From positions 22,039,721 to 22,103,720 of the forward strand of contig OW203724.1 of assembly GCA_934045075.1 (NCBI GenBank): a stretch of DNA of 64,000 bases, read 5' to 3'. Below the pieces are notes generated by a model. It worked only from the letters and a program-made list of their open reading frames with translations. It was not told where the DNA came from and made no database searches. Below, one piece after another: positions 52,240 through 63,439 of this stretch. The DNA is from Yponomeuta sedellus (lineage: Eukaryota > Arthropoda > Insecta > Lepidoptera > Yponomeutidae). Each line of letters starts with the position of its first letter. Position 1 is the first letter of the stretch. The position numbers and the translations under genes were made by a program.

Positions 52240-52700
52240 CTACCTGTATTTCATTTGATGTACCTACTCGTACTTGTCACCTAGTTACTCTACATCATAG
52301 CCATTTAGTGAAAAATATGGGTTCAGGTTTAATATTGTCCTGTAGTAATTTTTTGTATAAACTTTAGCCTGTTTCATGTTTTTTTCCAAAGAAATAAAAT
52401 AATTACATAGAATATTTTTATTGTACGGGTGTATTATCCCAAAGAGCGTTAAAGTTCGTCATTATTACGTTTATTATCCTAAAAATTGGAAGATATGTGC
52501 TAGTAAGCGGATAACGCATTTTGCACCCCATTTTGTTGCCTTGTCCCCTGGTAGACCTTGCTCTCTTGTAGTGCAAGGCACTTGAGAGATATCGGCTTTT
52601 CAGCACCTCTCCACTTTCCTCTTATACGGCTTTCCTCGGATACAGCTTATTAAGGGAAAGTAGAGCATGGATTTGTTGTACTCTGTTTTGCTGAAAATGG
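52240..52700. other. no recognisable gene
   Basis: AT-rich, no supported frame. Confidence 0.4.
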
Positions 52701-52710
52701 GAATGGAACA

Positions 52711-52832
52711 TACATGCATATATACATACATACATACATACATACATACATACATACATACATACATACATACATACATACATACATACATACATACATA
52801 CATACATACATACATACATACATACATACATA
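52711..52832 (-). repeat. (CATA)n microsatellite, LINE-B tail
   Basis: About 30 CATA/TACA units directly abut the 3' end of a LINE-B fragment (AACCTCACGCCTGTATCCC). On the minus strand the run is a (TATG)n tail after GTGAGGTTATG. Shorter tails of the same kind lie at 23541 and 59886. Confidence 0.92.
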
Positions 52833-53165
52833 ACCTCACGCCTGTATCCCAGAGGGGTAAGCAGAGACCAGGGACTGCCACTTGCCACGATCCTGACCGA
52901 TCACCTTCGCTTCATCAACGTTGCATGCACGCACGCCGGTTCCGGGAACTTTTTATCTTTCCCTTTGCTAATACATCCCCTATTTGGTCGATGTAAGTCC
53001 GTCTGGGACGTACCCTTACCAGCCCTTCCACTCACATTCGCAATATATATTTGTTTCGTCAATCTTTATTCCTTCATCCTCTCCACGTGTCCAAACCAAT
53101 GCAACATTCCTTTCTCAATTCTAGTCACTACATCCTCTTTCAGTCCACAACGTCCCGTGAACGGG
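52833..53165 (-). pseudogene. LINE-B reverse transcriptase end
   Basis: The minus strand encodes in fragments the last part of the LINE-B protein, including the FGHVERM-like part at 53080-53100 and the final SAYPS-like residues near 52855. Frameshifts and a TTGCATGCACG-centred loss are present. Confidence 0.75.
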
Positions 53166-53785
53166 AATGGAATGTCCCGTGATTACTTGAATATACTTAC
53201 ACGCCAGCGTCAGAATGACCCGCCACTACGCGAATTATCGTAGAAATTGTGATGAATAGTTTGCTGCCTTTTTGCTTCTATTTGCTTTCTCAAAGTAGAG
53301 TAGAATTTCTTCCATCATATTTTGCGCAGAGAAGACTCCTTGAATTGTGGCCTGACAAAACAGATTTTCAAATGGCTGTTAAAGCCACTGTTGTACCTGT
53401 AAATATATAGGTGTACCTAAAACTTGGAAAACGTTTTAACCCCATTATAAAATCCATCAACTACTCTAGCCCTCTTGGCCAATATCGTCCACTCAGCGTC
53501 GCTGCCTTTTATCGCTCGATACTCGAATGCACTTAGCGTTCCTTTATGGAAGTGTATCGCGTTTTTGTGTACCCACTCTTGAAGGTGGAAAGCGTGACTT
53601 TATGGGAGCCTAGTCTCCCTTAGTCATTGTAGGCTGGGAAAAATGTTGCAGTGACTACCTACCTACTTACTTACTTAAGTAGTGATACGGATATTTATTG
53701 AAACAAGAAAAGGTCACTCACACCAACTAGAAATTGTAACAAAAAAACCATACTTGTTATAAGTCACTACTTATGTAAGTATGTG
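53166..53785. other. no recognisable gene
   Basis: No supported frame and no shared repeat. A short ACCTACCTACTTACTTACTT run lies near 53655. Confidence 0.4.
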
Positions 53786-54220
53786 TACAACGACCTCTGT
53801 AGCGTAGCAGTAGCACGCCTGCCTACCATGCAAGAGGTCCCGGGTTCTAATCCCAGCTGGGGAATAAAAAGCCCAGGTCTTGGATGTTCACATGTTTTTG
53901 ATGTCGTTGTCTCTGGTTCCCACGACACAGGGTATCCTATCGTTGGGCCAGAATCAATGTATGTGCTTGTATGTAAATGTTATGTACAATGTTAATATTA
54001 TGTATATATTTATTTTTAGTATTCAGTATGATTTATGTAAGTTTAATGTTTTGTGTACGTATGTCTATTAATATTCGTATTTGCACAGACTACCCGTATC
54101 TATATCTCGTTCGGCATATTCTACGATTTGAGGTTGCTTGGAAGAAATTGCGTTTCTGTATCTGCTGTTTCTGTAACAATTTTACGGTATACAATAAAGA
54201 ATATTCTTATCTTATCTTAC
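53786..54220 (+). mobile_element. tRNA-derived SINE, family 1
   Basis: Head CGACCTCTGTAGCGTAGCAG with B box GGGTTCTAATCCC. The body is CATGTTTTTGATGTCGTTGT and ACACAGGGTATCCTATCG. The tail beyond 53960 is long, AT-rich, and ends in an AATAAAG plus (CTTAT)n, like a LINE 3' end. Confidence 0.8.
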
Positions 54221-55137
54221 GTATGATTGTCCATACAATATTTATCAGATCAAATGTTAACATACAAAAATGATTCCTATCTAACAACCGATCTCAAAAT
54301 CATTTGAGTAAAAGGACCCCAAAACTGATTACTTGCACTGCTGGCCTAGATCTTTTCAGGTTAATGTTGTTACTGGAATAGTAATGTTCTCGAAAATGTT
54401 ATCAAAAATGTTCACATAACAGTCAGTCATGCAATTATTCCTTTCAAATTTAGGCAGATACAGATAAAGAACACTTTATTGTGCATAAAAAAGGAAATTA
54501 TACAGATATTATTTAACCTAAGAGTACAGAGACGGCGGCCGTATCACTAAAAGTGCCGTATCTCTCCCAAACAACCTTTGGATGGACTAGAACAATTTAT
54601 TGGAGAAGGAAGGAGATGTACAATCAAATAAAATTCTTTCAGAAAATTAACAAAGTTATTATACTAACTGTAAATAGATATGAACAACTTTCTGTTTCAT
54701 AATTCTTTAATGTGTAAATGTATTTGCGGAAAGAATTAAAGGAAGTACATATTTTTAAATATTGAACAATCTTTGTAGTTAAAAAACCGTAACATAACTT
54801 TCACATTTGTAACAGAGCTGTTATCTCTTTCTAAAACTAACTTGAACTTCAGAATCAAATGAAGATACTTCTGAAAATAACAGCCCAGTTCTCAAGTAAC
54901 TTGCACCTAATCATTATTGTCGACCTGTAACGTTAAATCGTGACTAAAAACTCCAGGCTCCGCTCATTTCGAGCGAAAGATTAATGCATCCCATTATAAC
55001 TTGCAACAGAGTGAGGAAGCGAAATTTAGACGAAAAGAGAGCGAAATTTGGAAGTGGCACGGAATGTGAAGCAATTTGTTATGAGAAACTTCTAGAGGAT
55101 TATTTCTATAATACTCATTTCCTAAAACATGCTAGTT
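54221..55137. other. LINE 3' UTR piece; no gene
   Basis: An antisense LINE 3' UTR lies at 54455-54590 (ACACTTTATTGTGCATAAAA, GAGACGGCGGCCGTATCACT). The rest is unrecognised AT-rich DNA. Confidence 0.5.
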
Positions 55138-55372
55138 AGAAACCTATTTAGAGGATAAAATTCCACCCATGCCGGAACTCGAACCCCTGTTTACAATACT
55201 CTCTGTATTACTTACAGGCAGCGACATCTGGCTGAAGTAATTTGCATCACTTGCAGCTCCGAGACTTTGCAGTTAGGTTTTACATCGGAATGATATCACT
55301 GTACCCACATGATTATTTTTAAAACTGTCCTTAGCACGGGTTATTGCAACAAAGAGAATATAATCATGCCGG
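55138..55372 (-). mobile_element. tRNA-core element M, core deleted
   Basis: This starts AACCTATTTAGAGGATAAAA. A large deletion joins the B-box side (GCCGGAACTCGAACCCC) to TGTTTACAATACTCTCTG. The body is intact (CAGGCAGCGACATCTGGCTG, CATCGGAATGATATCACTGT) and the end is CCTTAGCACGGGTTATTGC. Confidence 0.8.
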
Positions 55373-55446
55373 TTAGAGTTTGTCATTTAAAAGAGCTCGT
55401 GTTCGTAAAAGAACGATAAATTGCCATAGAGGCAATTTATTGTTTT

Positions 55447-55625
55447 CTAGCTGTCACGGTTTATCGATTTTCCCATGAGAATAACATAATTTTCCCGCAG
55501 TAAAACATAGCCTATGTATTAATCCAGGGTCTCAGTTAACTCCATACCAAATTTGATTAAAATCGCTCAAGCCGTTTAGACGTGAAGAAGTAACAAACAT
55601 ACACACTCACAAACTTTTGCCTTTT
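55447..55625 (+). mobile_element. Lep1-like element, copy 2
   Basis: CTAGCTGTCACGG, AGTAAAACATAGCCTATGTA, ACCAAATTTGATTAAAATCG, and CCGTTTAGACGTGAAGAAGT. It matches 11213-11462 without the inserted LINE end. Helitron-like by resemblance. Confidence 0.6.
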
Positions 55626-55877
55626 TAATTTTGAAGTGATATTGTGTGATGCGATGTGATGTAATGATGATGTGATTGTAAAGGTGTTTCTGCTTCTTAA
55701 TAGCGCTGTTTGAATAGAAGATGAAGACTTTCTGTCCCAATGTGACAAAATAAATCGTCGTCTAGTTTTCCTGAGACATTATATGAGATGAGTGTCTTTA
55801 GATAAAATAAGATGGTGTAAGCAAACTATGAAAGTAAAACTTAACTTGCATGTAAGCATAACCATAATTAGAGACTA

Positions 55878-56092
55878 GAAAATTGTACTATACTGGCAGA
55901 AGAGTTCTTGAGTGGAGACCGCGGATCGGTAAACGTAGTGTAGGACGTCCTCAGACTCGGTGGAGCGATGATCTTCGCAGGGCGGCTGGCAAGAGCTGGA
56001 TGAGAGCAGCCGAGGACCGTGCTCAGTGGCGTGCAATGGGAGAGGCCTACGTCCAGCAGTGGACAACCGTAGGCTGATGATGATGACTTTGT
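55878..56092 (+). pseudogene. RTE-type LINE 3' fragment
   Basis: The open frame at 55883-56077 encodes GRRVLEWRPRIGKRSVGRPQ, then TRWSDDLRRAAG and GEAYVQQWTTVG, the C-terminus of RTE-type reverse transcriptases. The stop is followed by CTGATGATGATGA, the tail. It is more diverged from 29557-29922 than the shared motifs. Confidence 0.88.
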
Positions 56093-56697
56093 ACTATACG
56101 TACTAAAGCCTGGACGATTCCAATTGACTGAGGGTCATATTCAATATATTTCTTTAACGCAATCGTCAGGATTCTGACAGGATTTGGTGAGCATAATTAG
56201 GTATTTTACTCTGTTAACAAAAAAATAATCTTTTTTATTGCATATAAGTATTGCATTGCATGTAAGTCGGTTAAAACTCGTCTTCAAAATTTATAGGTCT
56301 CACCCTTACGTAAGATCACTTTCTTTCTAACAAAAAAAAATTAAAATATAAAATTATTGCTGAACATACATGCCTAAAATATACTGTTGATATGTCCTTT
56401 ATTAAAGTTTGAACAATGATAGACTGGTCGCTTCATAAAAGTCCCCTTTATTTTAAATCGAAAAAAGCTCATAACATTCAAATAATCGTAAAAGGTGGGC
56501 ACGGTCGGCTGCGCACCGCGTTTTGGCTCAAACGCCAGAGTCGACCGTGACGCATGAATCATCCCTGCATATTGGGATGAGATTTGGAGCTGCGAAAGAG
56601 GAGGGATTTCTGTGGATAAGGTGTTTGTGCCTCTATCACCTACGTAAGTCTGCACTGGATTGATTGAAACCGATTTTCGGATATATGTACCTATATG
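56093..56697. other. no recognisable gene
   Basis: AT-rich. The minus-strand frame at 56374-56655 has no recognisable domain. Confidence 0.4.
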
Positions 56698-57068
56698 AAT
56701 CGCTCGTGGCCTAGGCGAACCAAATGATTGGAATCAATCACTTGAGTTAAGCAACAACAGGCGCGGTCAGGTACTGCATGGGAGACTGTCCCGTGACTAC
56801 CGCTAGTGGCATTTTTCCGAGCGCTTCCGTGCTTCGCAAGGCACGTTAAGCCGTTGGTGCCAGCTGTCATGTAATGGCAGTCCATAAGCCATGTCAGATG
56901 CCTTATGGTCGGCTTGATAACTTCTGACAGTAAGGCCCGCCACTGACTAACAATCCTCCACCAACCCGGACTTGGCCCCAGTGGTGGAATAAGCCCTACC
57001 TTTCCTGCGATGCAGGAAGAGACTCGTGCCCCAGCAGTGGGGACATACAAGGGTTGATAACGATATAT
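56698..57068 (+). mobile_element. 5S-SINE, copy o, full length
   Basis: This starts TCGCTCGTGGCCTAGGCGA and ends GTTGATAACGATA. The 5S part has TTAAGCAACAACAGGCGCGG and a shortened GGGAGACTGTCCC in place of GGATGGGTGACCG. No certain target duplication was identified. Confidence 0.87.
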
Positions 57069-57184
57069 ACCACAGTTTCACAACGATTTTTGTTGTGAGA
57101 TTTTTGCAGATTGTATGCCTTTTTCCAAACATCAGAGCTTACATATTTTTTTTAAATCAACGTGTTCCTTTTCACAGGAACGAT

Positions 57185-57836
57185 TTAAGGCGCTTAGCGC
57201 CACCAATGTTTGTTGGCGCTAAGCGCCTTATTGTTTAAAATATGTTTAAAAAAAAGTAAACATGAGAAATATTAACAACTGTGGCAACTATTTTCCTGCA
57301 ATCTAGGATCAGCAATCCAGGATTTTAGTCGATTTCCCCCAAAAACAGCCGATTTTACCGAAAATCGATTAAGTTCCTAGAATCTTCATTCTATGCTGTA
57401 TGTTCTAAAAATAGTTATCACATTTGTTAGTGGAGAGGATGAAGGAAGAAAGATTGACGAAACAAATATATCTATATTGCGAATGTGAGTGGAAGGGTTG
57501 GTAAGGGTCGTCCCAGGCGGACATACATCGACCAGATAGGGGATGTATTAGCAAAGGGAAAGATAAAAAGTACTCGGAACCGGCGTGCGTGCATGCAACG
57601 ACTTATGAAAGTTGAAGCGAAGGTGATCTGTCAGGATCGTGGCAAGTGGCAGCCCCTGGTCTCTGCCTACCCCTCTGTGATACAAGCGTGAGGTTATGTA
57701 CCTATGTTTTAAGATTTGATGTATTTGTTAAGATTTCTTGTGTAAAATTTTTGAAAAAAACGTTTTATAAAACAAGTTATAATTTTTATTCCATTGGCGC
57801 TAACTATAGCGCCCCTAAGCGCCTTAAAATGAAATC
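57185..57836. mobile_element. TTAA-flanked foldback with LINE-B inside
   Basis: The left end TTAAGGCGCTTAGCGCC and right end GCGCCCCTAAGCGCCTTAA are inverted beside TTAA. The left tip holds a perfect 17-bp inverted repeat (57186-57202, 57214-57230). TTAA suggests a piggyBac-type MITE. A LINE-B fragment occupies 57425-57700. Confidence 0.65.
57425..57700 (+). pseudogene. LINE-B reverse transcriptase end, sense
   Basis: The open frame from 57485 encodes [38 protein letters not shown] and [16 protein letters not shown], the last 68 residues of the LINE-B protein. The 3' end is GCGTGAGGTTATG. Upstream, [13 protein letters not shown] can be read near 57430. Confidence 0.85.
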
Positions 57837-58062
57837 ACCGCATCCACCCAAACCTACGCCGCCCAGGGAATCCGCTGGACCATGGAAACTTCATTTGCGA
57901 GCCCTCTGCCCGTGAAATGAAGTCGTCTCGATATCGCTGATGCCGCGGCCTGCTCTGAACCGATCCTACGGTTCATTGCCGATTGTCTCTGCGGATATAA
58001 CTCTTGTCTAATGCCATTGGTTAACAATATTGGCGACGAAGATTTTACATTTCCAAGACCAA
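57837..58062. other. no recognisable gene
   Basis: GC-richer DNA with no supported frame. Confidence 0.35.
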
Positions 58063-58067
58063 GTCTT

Positions 58068-58710
58068 AAAAACCTATTTAGAGGCTAAAAATTCCACCCA
58101 TGCCGGGATTCGAACCCGCGACCTCTGACTATCCGTGCCAGCGCTCTTTCCAACTGAGCTAATGGGCGATTCACCGGCATCAGTGAAATTTCGAACCTCT
58201 TTACTTTGCAGTTAGGTTTTTACATCGGAATGATGTCGCTGTACCCACATGATTATACTCTTTTTAATGCACTAACCCGTGCTAAGGACAATGTTAAAAA
58301 AGACTAAGTCTTAAAAACCTATTTAGAGGCTAAAAATTCCACCTATGCCGGGATTCGAACCCGCGACCTCTGGCTATCCGTGCCAGCGCTCTATCCAACT
58401 GAGCTAATGGGCGACTCACCGGCATCAGTGAAATTTCGAACCTCTTTACACTATTCTCTGTATTACGTACAGGCAGCGACATCTGGCTGAAGTCGATTGC
58501 ATCACTTACAGCCCCGACTACCTACTTTGCAGTTAGGTTTTTACATCGGAATGATATCGCTGTCGAATGAGTCGCCCATTAGCTCAGTTGGATAGAGCGC
58601 TGGCACGGATAGCCAGAGGTCGCGGGTTCGAATCCCGGCATGGGTGGAATGTGTAGCCTCTAAATAGGTTTTTAAAATTGTCCTTAGCACGGGTTAGGGC
58701 ATTAAAAATA
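58068..58710. mobile_element. tRNA-core elements N, O (antisense) and P (sense)
   Basis: N (58068-58310) and O (58312-58566) are antisense and lie in tandem, separated by the family end TTTTTAATGCACTAACCCGT. P (58567-58710) is sense and head-on to O. P holds the most regular core: CGCCCATTAGCTCAGTTGGA, TAGAGCGCTGGCACGGATAG, GGGTTCGAATCCC, CATGGGTGG. O has the complete body (CAGGCAGCGACATCTGGCTG, CTACTTTGCAGTTAGG). N has lost most of the body. Confidence 0.88.
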
Positions 58711-58744
58711 AAAATAGTACAAGACTATGTCTGTTTTTTACTTT

Positions 58745-58797
58745 TTTCTGGGAGAAGGCCTGTGCGTTGCAGTGGGACGTTTATAGACTACATATAA
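58745..58797 (+). mobile_element. GGTGGGCACGCGTGG repeat, 3' end
   Basis: CTGGGAGAAGGCCTGTGCGT, TGCAGTGGGACGTTTATAGA. Only the 3' end is present. Confidence 0.55.
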
Positions 58798-58813
58798 AAT
58801 CGAATATTGCGTT

Positions 58814-59172
58814 ACTAGCTGACCCAGCTAATCAGCAGTCGATTCTTTAATTTCTTTTATTTTTCTTTGCGTAAGAACCATCCTCGCACTTCAAGGAATA
58901 TTCTAAATAAAGAATTAGCGCAATCGGTTTAGCTGCTCTCGAGATTTGCGCTTACCAACACACTCAGCAATTCATTTTTATAGTATAGACTAGCTGACAC
59001 AGCGAACTTCGTACCGCCTAACAGTTGATTCGTTATTTTTTTTTTTTACCTCCGTAAGAACCATTCTTGTACTTTAAGGAATATTCTAAAGAAAGAATCA
59101 TTGAAATCGGTTCCGCTGCTCTCGAGATTTGCGCTTACCAACACACTCAGCGATTCATTTTTATATTACAGA
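58814..59172 (+). mobile_element. two tandem ACTAGCTGAC elements
   Basis: Units 58814-58987 and 58988-59172 both start ACTAGCTGACMCAGC and end with GATTTGCGCTTACCAACACA, CTCAGC(A/G)ATTCATTTTTAT. They share GTAAGAACCATYCT and AAGGAATATTCTAAA. They may be Helitron-like, as ACTAGCTG starts suggest. Confidence 0.7.
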
Positions 59173-59580
59173 TGAAATGATTACCATAGATATAAGCAAA
59201 TCGTTGATAGAAATCGCTTAAATATGTGCGTAAAGAAATTAGGTCTATCAAGTTCGGACGTTCTGGGATTTTTAGCTTAGTATTAACATTTAATGTAATC
59301 AATATCTTTGATCAGGCTCGGAAAGGTTGACATTGGCCCAGTGACGCCTGATCGTAAGCATAGACGAGGTCTATGATGTTACGTGCTTACCTATTAAATG
59401 CCGCTTGGCTCTAGTTTTAAATACACCCAGATTTCTAAATTAGTAATATTTATTATAATTATTAAGTATATATTATATATATACATAAACTGACTTATAT
59501 ATGAATATATATGGATATTAGTTGTAAGTCAGTTTATGTACATATTCTTCCAATATACTTCACCAATGTACACCTACCTA
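59173..59580. other. unrecognised; one hairpin
   Basis: A perfect 16-bp inverted repeat TACATAAACTGACTTA lies at 59482-59497 and 59525-59540 around an AT-rich loop. No supported frame. Confidence 0.5.
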
Positions 59581-59589
59581 GCTACTCTC

Positions 59590-59720
59590 TTCATCTTTCA
59601 GTTCTATCCATCCTAAGGTTGTCTGGAAGAGATCGCTTTTGGCAATAAGACCGCCAATTGTGTACGGAAATACTTAGATATGTAAGCCTTTCTATGTATG
59701 TAATTCTAATCTAATTTCTC
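59590..59720 (+). mobile_element. LINE 3' UTR fragment
   Basis: GGTTGTCTGGAAGAGATCGC, TTTTGGCAATAAGACCGCC. This is the sense 3' UTR motif also seen at 8930 and 10745. Confidence 0.6.
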
Positions 59721-59885
59721 CGGAAAAACAGACGACGGCAACGTGTTCCACAACTTTGCCATTATTATTATAAAAGAATTCTCAATTCGCTAGGACCGGA
59801 TTCGCGGAATGACGAATTTTACAATAAAAGCGTGCATATGAACCAACGTCACGTGGTCCGACATTTAAAAAAAATACAGTTTTAA

Positions 59886-60090
59886 AGTACATACATACTT
59901 AACCTCACGCCTGTATCCCAGAGGGGTAGGCAGAGACCAGGGACTGCCACTTGCCACAATCCTGACAGATCACCTTCGCTTCATCAGCGTTCATAAGTCG
60001 TTGCTTGCACGCACACCGGTTCCGGGTACTTTGTATCTTCCCCTTAGCTAATACATCCCCTATTTGGTCGACGTATGTCCGCCTGGGAAT
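59886..60090 (-). pseudogene. LINE-B 3' end
   Basis: Antisense LINE-B end: AACCTCACGCCTGTATCCCA, GATCACCTTCGCTTCATC, GCACGCACACCGGTTCCGG, ATTTGGTCGACGTATGTCC. It has a short CATACATACT tail at its 3' end. Confidence 0.8.
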
Positions 60091-60344
60091 AAATATTAGT
60101 ATTTGTAATAATATATTTATTTTAATGTAAATAAATCATTGCATTATTTTCTTTCATTTTTAACGCTTGCTACTGACGAACGTTACGAGGTGTAATGTAA
60201 CATTCGCCGACAGATTGGTGGTACACTGAAATTGCTGCACACTCGCTGGTTTTACTGTAACATTACGAACTGACAGCATGAATGAGATAACATACGATAA
60301 GATTTTTATTAGCATTCTTGTTGTTTACAATGGTCTTAACTAAA
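60091..60344. other. no recognisable gene
   Basis: AT-rich. CGTTACGAGGTGTAATGTAA and CTGTAACATTACGAAC are loosely inverted and may be an old MITE. Confidence 0.35.
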
Positions 60345-60456
60345 ATGATGGCCATTGGCTCAGTTGGAAAGAGCGCTGGCACAGATAGCCAGAGGTCGCA
60401 GGTTCAAATCCCGGCATGGGTGGAATGTTTAGCCTCTAAATAGGTTTTTAAAATGA
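60345..60456 (+). mobile_element. tRNA-core element Q, sense
   Basis: Sense core: GGCCATTGGCTCAGTTGGAA, GAGCGCTGGCACAGATAGCC, GGTTCAAATCCCGGCATGGG, then TAGCCTCTAAATAGGTTTTT. Confidence 0.8.
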
Positions 60457-60591
60457 TGGTTACAAACAAGAACCCTGCTAGGGCACAGCTAGCTTAGGAC
60501 TAACTTGTACTATATTCTGCCATACTATGAGGAACATTGATTTAAAAGCATTAAAAAACAGGCATAAATCTCTCTAAACTTAAACACTTGA

Positions 60592-60815
60592 CGTCCTCTG
60601 TGGCGCAGCGGTAGAGCATCTGCCTACTAAGCATCTGCCTTCGAACCCCGGCTGGGAATTCGGCTAATATAAGAATAAATTAATATTTAAAGAAAACACC
60701 AGGTCTTGGATGTTTACATGTTTGCGATGTCGCTGATTCTGGTATTCACGACACAGGGTATCCTAGTGTGGGGCCAGAAGCAATGTATGTGCCTGCATGT
60801 AAATGTTACTTAAAA
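60592..60815 (+). mobile_element. tRNA-derived SINE, family 1
   Basis: Head GACGTCCTCTGTGGCGCAGC, with a short internal duplication (AGCATCTGCCTACTAAGCAT) before the B box CTTCGAACCCC. The body is GATGTTTACATGTTTGCGAT and ACACAGGGTATCCTAGTGTG. Confidence 0.8.
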
Positions 60816-61254
60816 TATCTAACTAAAGATTACTCGTCGAAATATTCTTGAAGGGAATAATAACACTTCTGTAGGTACTAGGTGTTTATAAAGAGAATTC
60901 TTAAATAAATGGGGTTTCTGCAAGGGCTGTATGGACTTTAGTAGACGTTTGTATATTTTGGCGGCCATTGAATGGGGGCCAGTGTGCACAAGATGTAATT
61001 TAGATGAGCATGTTTCTTATCGCTTACGTGGTCTTAGGTTTTCAGGCCGTGAATAGATGAGGAAAAGATGCTCACTGTGAGACATGTTACCTAAAGCCAG
61101 GTACTCATTTGTGAGCTGTGTGTGACTGTAAACGAACAGATACCTTGAACCAGAACCTCGTACTGGTTCAAGTGTACGAGTATATACGGCCACACTGCGC
61201 AGAGTTGGAAATGACATTTATCCTCCGACCATTTTATTAAGTACGTAATTTATT
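60816..61254. other. no recognisable gene
   Basis: No supported frame and no shared repeat. The part at 61140-61175 (GAACCAGAACCTCGTACTGG TTC) has a short inverted repeat. Confidence 0.4.
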
Positions 61255-61257
61255 ATA

Positions 61258-61550
61258 TTCTTTTTAATGCACTAACACGTGCTAAGGACAATTTTAAAAA
61301 CCTATTTAGAGGCTAAAAATTCCACCTATGCCGGGACTCGAACCCGCGACCTCTGGCTAACTGTGCTAGCGCTTTCTTAACTGAGCCAATGGGCGACTAA
61401 CTCAATGAAATTTGGAACCTTTTTTTACAGTATTACGTACAGGCAGCGACATCTGGCTGAAGTAATTTGCATCACTTGCAGCACCGAGTACCTACTTTGC
61501 AGTTAGGTTTTAAAAACCTACTTAGAGGCTAATAATTCCACCCATTTGTT
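61258..61550 (-). mobile_element. tRNA-core element R
   Basis: Antisense with the family end CTTTTTAATGCACTAACACG, the core (GGGACTCGAACCCGCGACCT, CTGAGCCAATGGGCGACT), and the body to CTACTTTGCAGTTAGG. It closes with a repeat of its own start (AAAACCTACTTAGAGGCT). Confidence 0.82.
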
Positions 61551-61853
61551 TTCCGTCCTATAAACTTTATTTTATTTATTATTATTATGTACTACTTACC
61601 TATTATGTACGGTACTTAATTACCGCGCGGCACAAAAATAAAAATTACAAAGCGTAGTTTTACTGTCAGTGTAAGAGAAATGGAATGCCTAGCTTAGGAG
61701 CGGATGAGAGTCAGAGAGGATGGTTTCAAGCTTTCAAGTACGTGGAATCCAGTGCTAACTAAATACAAGTCACGCGCCTTATCACCGGACCTGTCCTTCG
61801 CCGTAGTGAGTGTTGTGTGTCGGCCCACAATAATTGACTGTACTCGCCACTTC
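61551..61853. other. no recognisable gene
   Basis: No supported gene. The frame beginning at 61704 has no recognisable domain. Confidence 0.35.
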
Positions 61854-62157
61854 AGTCTACCCGAGACCACGGCAACAAAGATGGTCAGAGTGGAGTTTTT
61901 TTTTCCGCTGCCTTTTTCTCCACTACAATACGGCCCGAAGGCGGCGGCTTACATCTTACATTTTACATTGTACATTGACATTCAGCAAACAGAATGTAAA
62001 TTCTTTACGTTGAAATAAAATGATTTGAATTTTGAATTTGAACTGTAACGCTGCCGAAACGTCGGGAAATAAGGTAACTACGTTTTACCTAATAAATTAT
62101 CGCGATTAGACCCGTTTAATATATAACTATGTATAAGTATCGCGAATCATTAAGGAA
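61854..62157 (+). mobile_element. GCCGAAACGTCGGG MITE, copy 3, with LINE end
   Basis: CTACCCGAGACCACGGCAAC is followed in copy 1 (12342) directly by TGTAGCGCTGCCGAAACGTC. Here a LINE 3' end (about 61883-62040, with AAACAGAATGTAAATTC and a TTTGAA-type tail) lies between. The MITE then resumes, to GCGAATCATTAAGGAA. Confidence 0.7.
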
Positions 62158-63220
62158 TACTAGCCTATTAGCCTCTTACGATGAGTAGGTTACACTTAAA
62201 GGGCATAGCTGGGGTCCATTTTAGCCGATTCGACCGATCGTAGCGTTGATTTAGGGTGTCTAGACTAGATTAAGGTATTAGTTCCGCGTGGCTGCATGAG
62301 TGCTTTCCAATAGAGTGAAAGTCTTGTTAGACTGTGTACGGAATGAGTTTGAATCGCGCTAATATCCATCCTTCATTCTTTGGCGACTCAGCTACGTGCC
62401 TTCATAATTGTAAAGGAGACGGATACACTTTTATACATTCTTGGGCCTGGGTGTAAAAAGGTGAAAGTGATGTCAATTTTGAGCTTATATATTAGCAAAC
62501 CATCTCGGAAAATTCTGCGGATTTTGTCAATCTGAGAGCAGAGTTATAAGAGATTTAGTAAAAGTGAGGCTATGCAACAACCTGACAATGACTTATATTA
62601 AACTTATCCGTGTCCGTACAAGTTAAGCAAGATCGTAAGTCCGTAGAAAGAAAGCACTGGTTGGAGAATTATAACACGGATGTAAAACATCCGTGAATAA
62701 TAATAATAAAAACAACATTAAACACACTCAAAACGCACTAAACGATACGAGAAGAGAGTGATCATAGATGGAGTCAGGGAGCTGTCACGCCTGTCACTGT
62801 TAGCACAGACCAAGGATGTTTTTCTTGGCACCCCTTGTATTTTCCCCTTTTATTAAAATTTTATGTAATTTTATTAAATCTAACAATATAAAACTGTAGA
62901 TATATATTATTTAGTTGTTTCATAATATTTATGTACTATTTTTTTATGTTTAATAATTTTTGGTTACTATGAGTTCCTCAATCTACCTACTGCAATTTGC
63001 GAGGTGCGCGACTAGTGGAAAAAAAATTGCCATCTCCACAAACTTGACATTGGCAGAATCCTAGAGGGTGCCATAGACAAGAATTGAATTGAATTGGAAC
63101 AAACACAGATTAAAAATACAGTTGACAAACACGGGTAAATAAATAGATTTGTAAACGAGAATAAAGATTTATTTTCATCAAGCCAATATTTTTTTAAACT
63201 GTTGATATTATGTATATTAT
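62158..63220. other. no recognisable gene
   Basis: AT-rich with no supported frame. The word CGGATGTAAAACATCCG at 62678-62694 is a small palindrome. Confidence 0.4.
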
Positions 63221-63225
63221 AATGT

Positions 63226-63439
63226 ACAGTGCGTTCACATTAACTTGACGCGTGAGAGAATTGGTAGCACTGAGATGTTTACTGTTACCATGTTAAATAA
63301 GAAATCATTCCCATTACTTGGGGAAAATAAAAGTATTGAGGGCTTGTTTTACCATCTTCCGATTAGGTCCAAAAGCTAATTCACATGTTATGTCCTTGTT
63401 ACCAATTCTCTCACGCGTCAAGTTAATGTGAACGCACTA
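63226..63439. mobile_element. TA-flanked MITE with 37-bp ends
   Basis: CAGTGCGTTCACATTAACTT then GACGCGTGAGAGAATTGGTA at the left, and the exact complement at the right apart from the first base. TA flanks both sides, so a Tc1/mariner-type MITE is likely. No coding frame. Confidence 0.85.

Noticed and set aside
52600..52996. Cys/Val/Met/Tyr- or His/Thr/Tyr-repeat proteins
   Set aside because: These are translations of the (CATA)n microsatellite.
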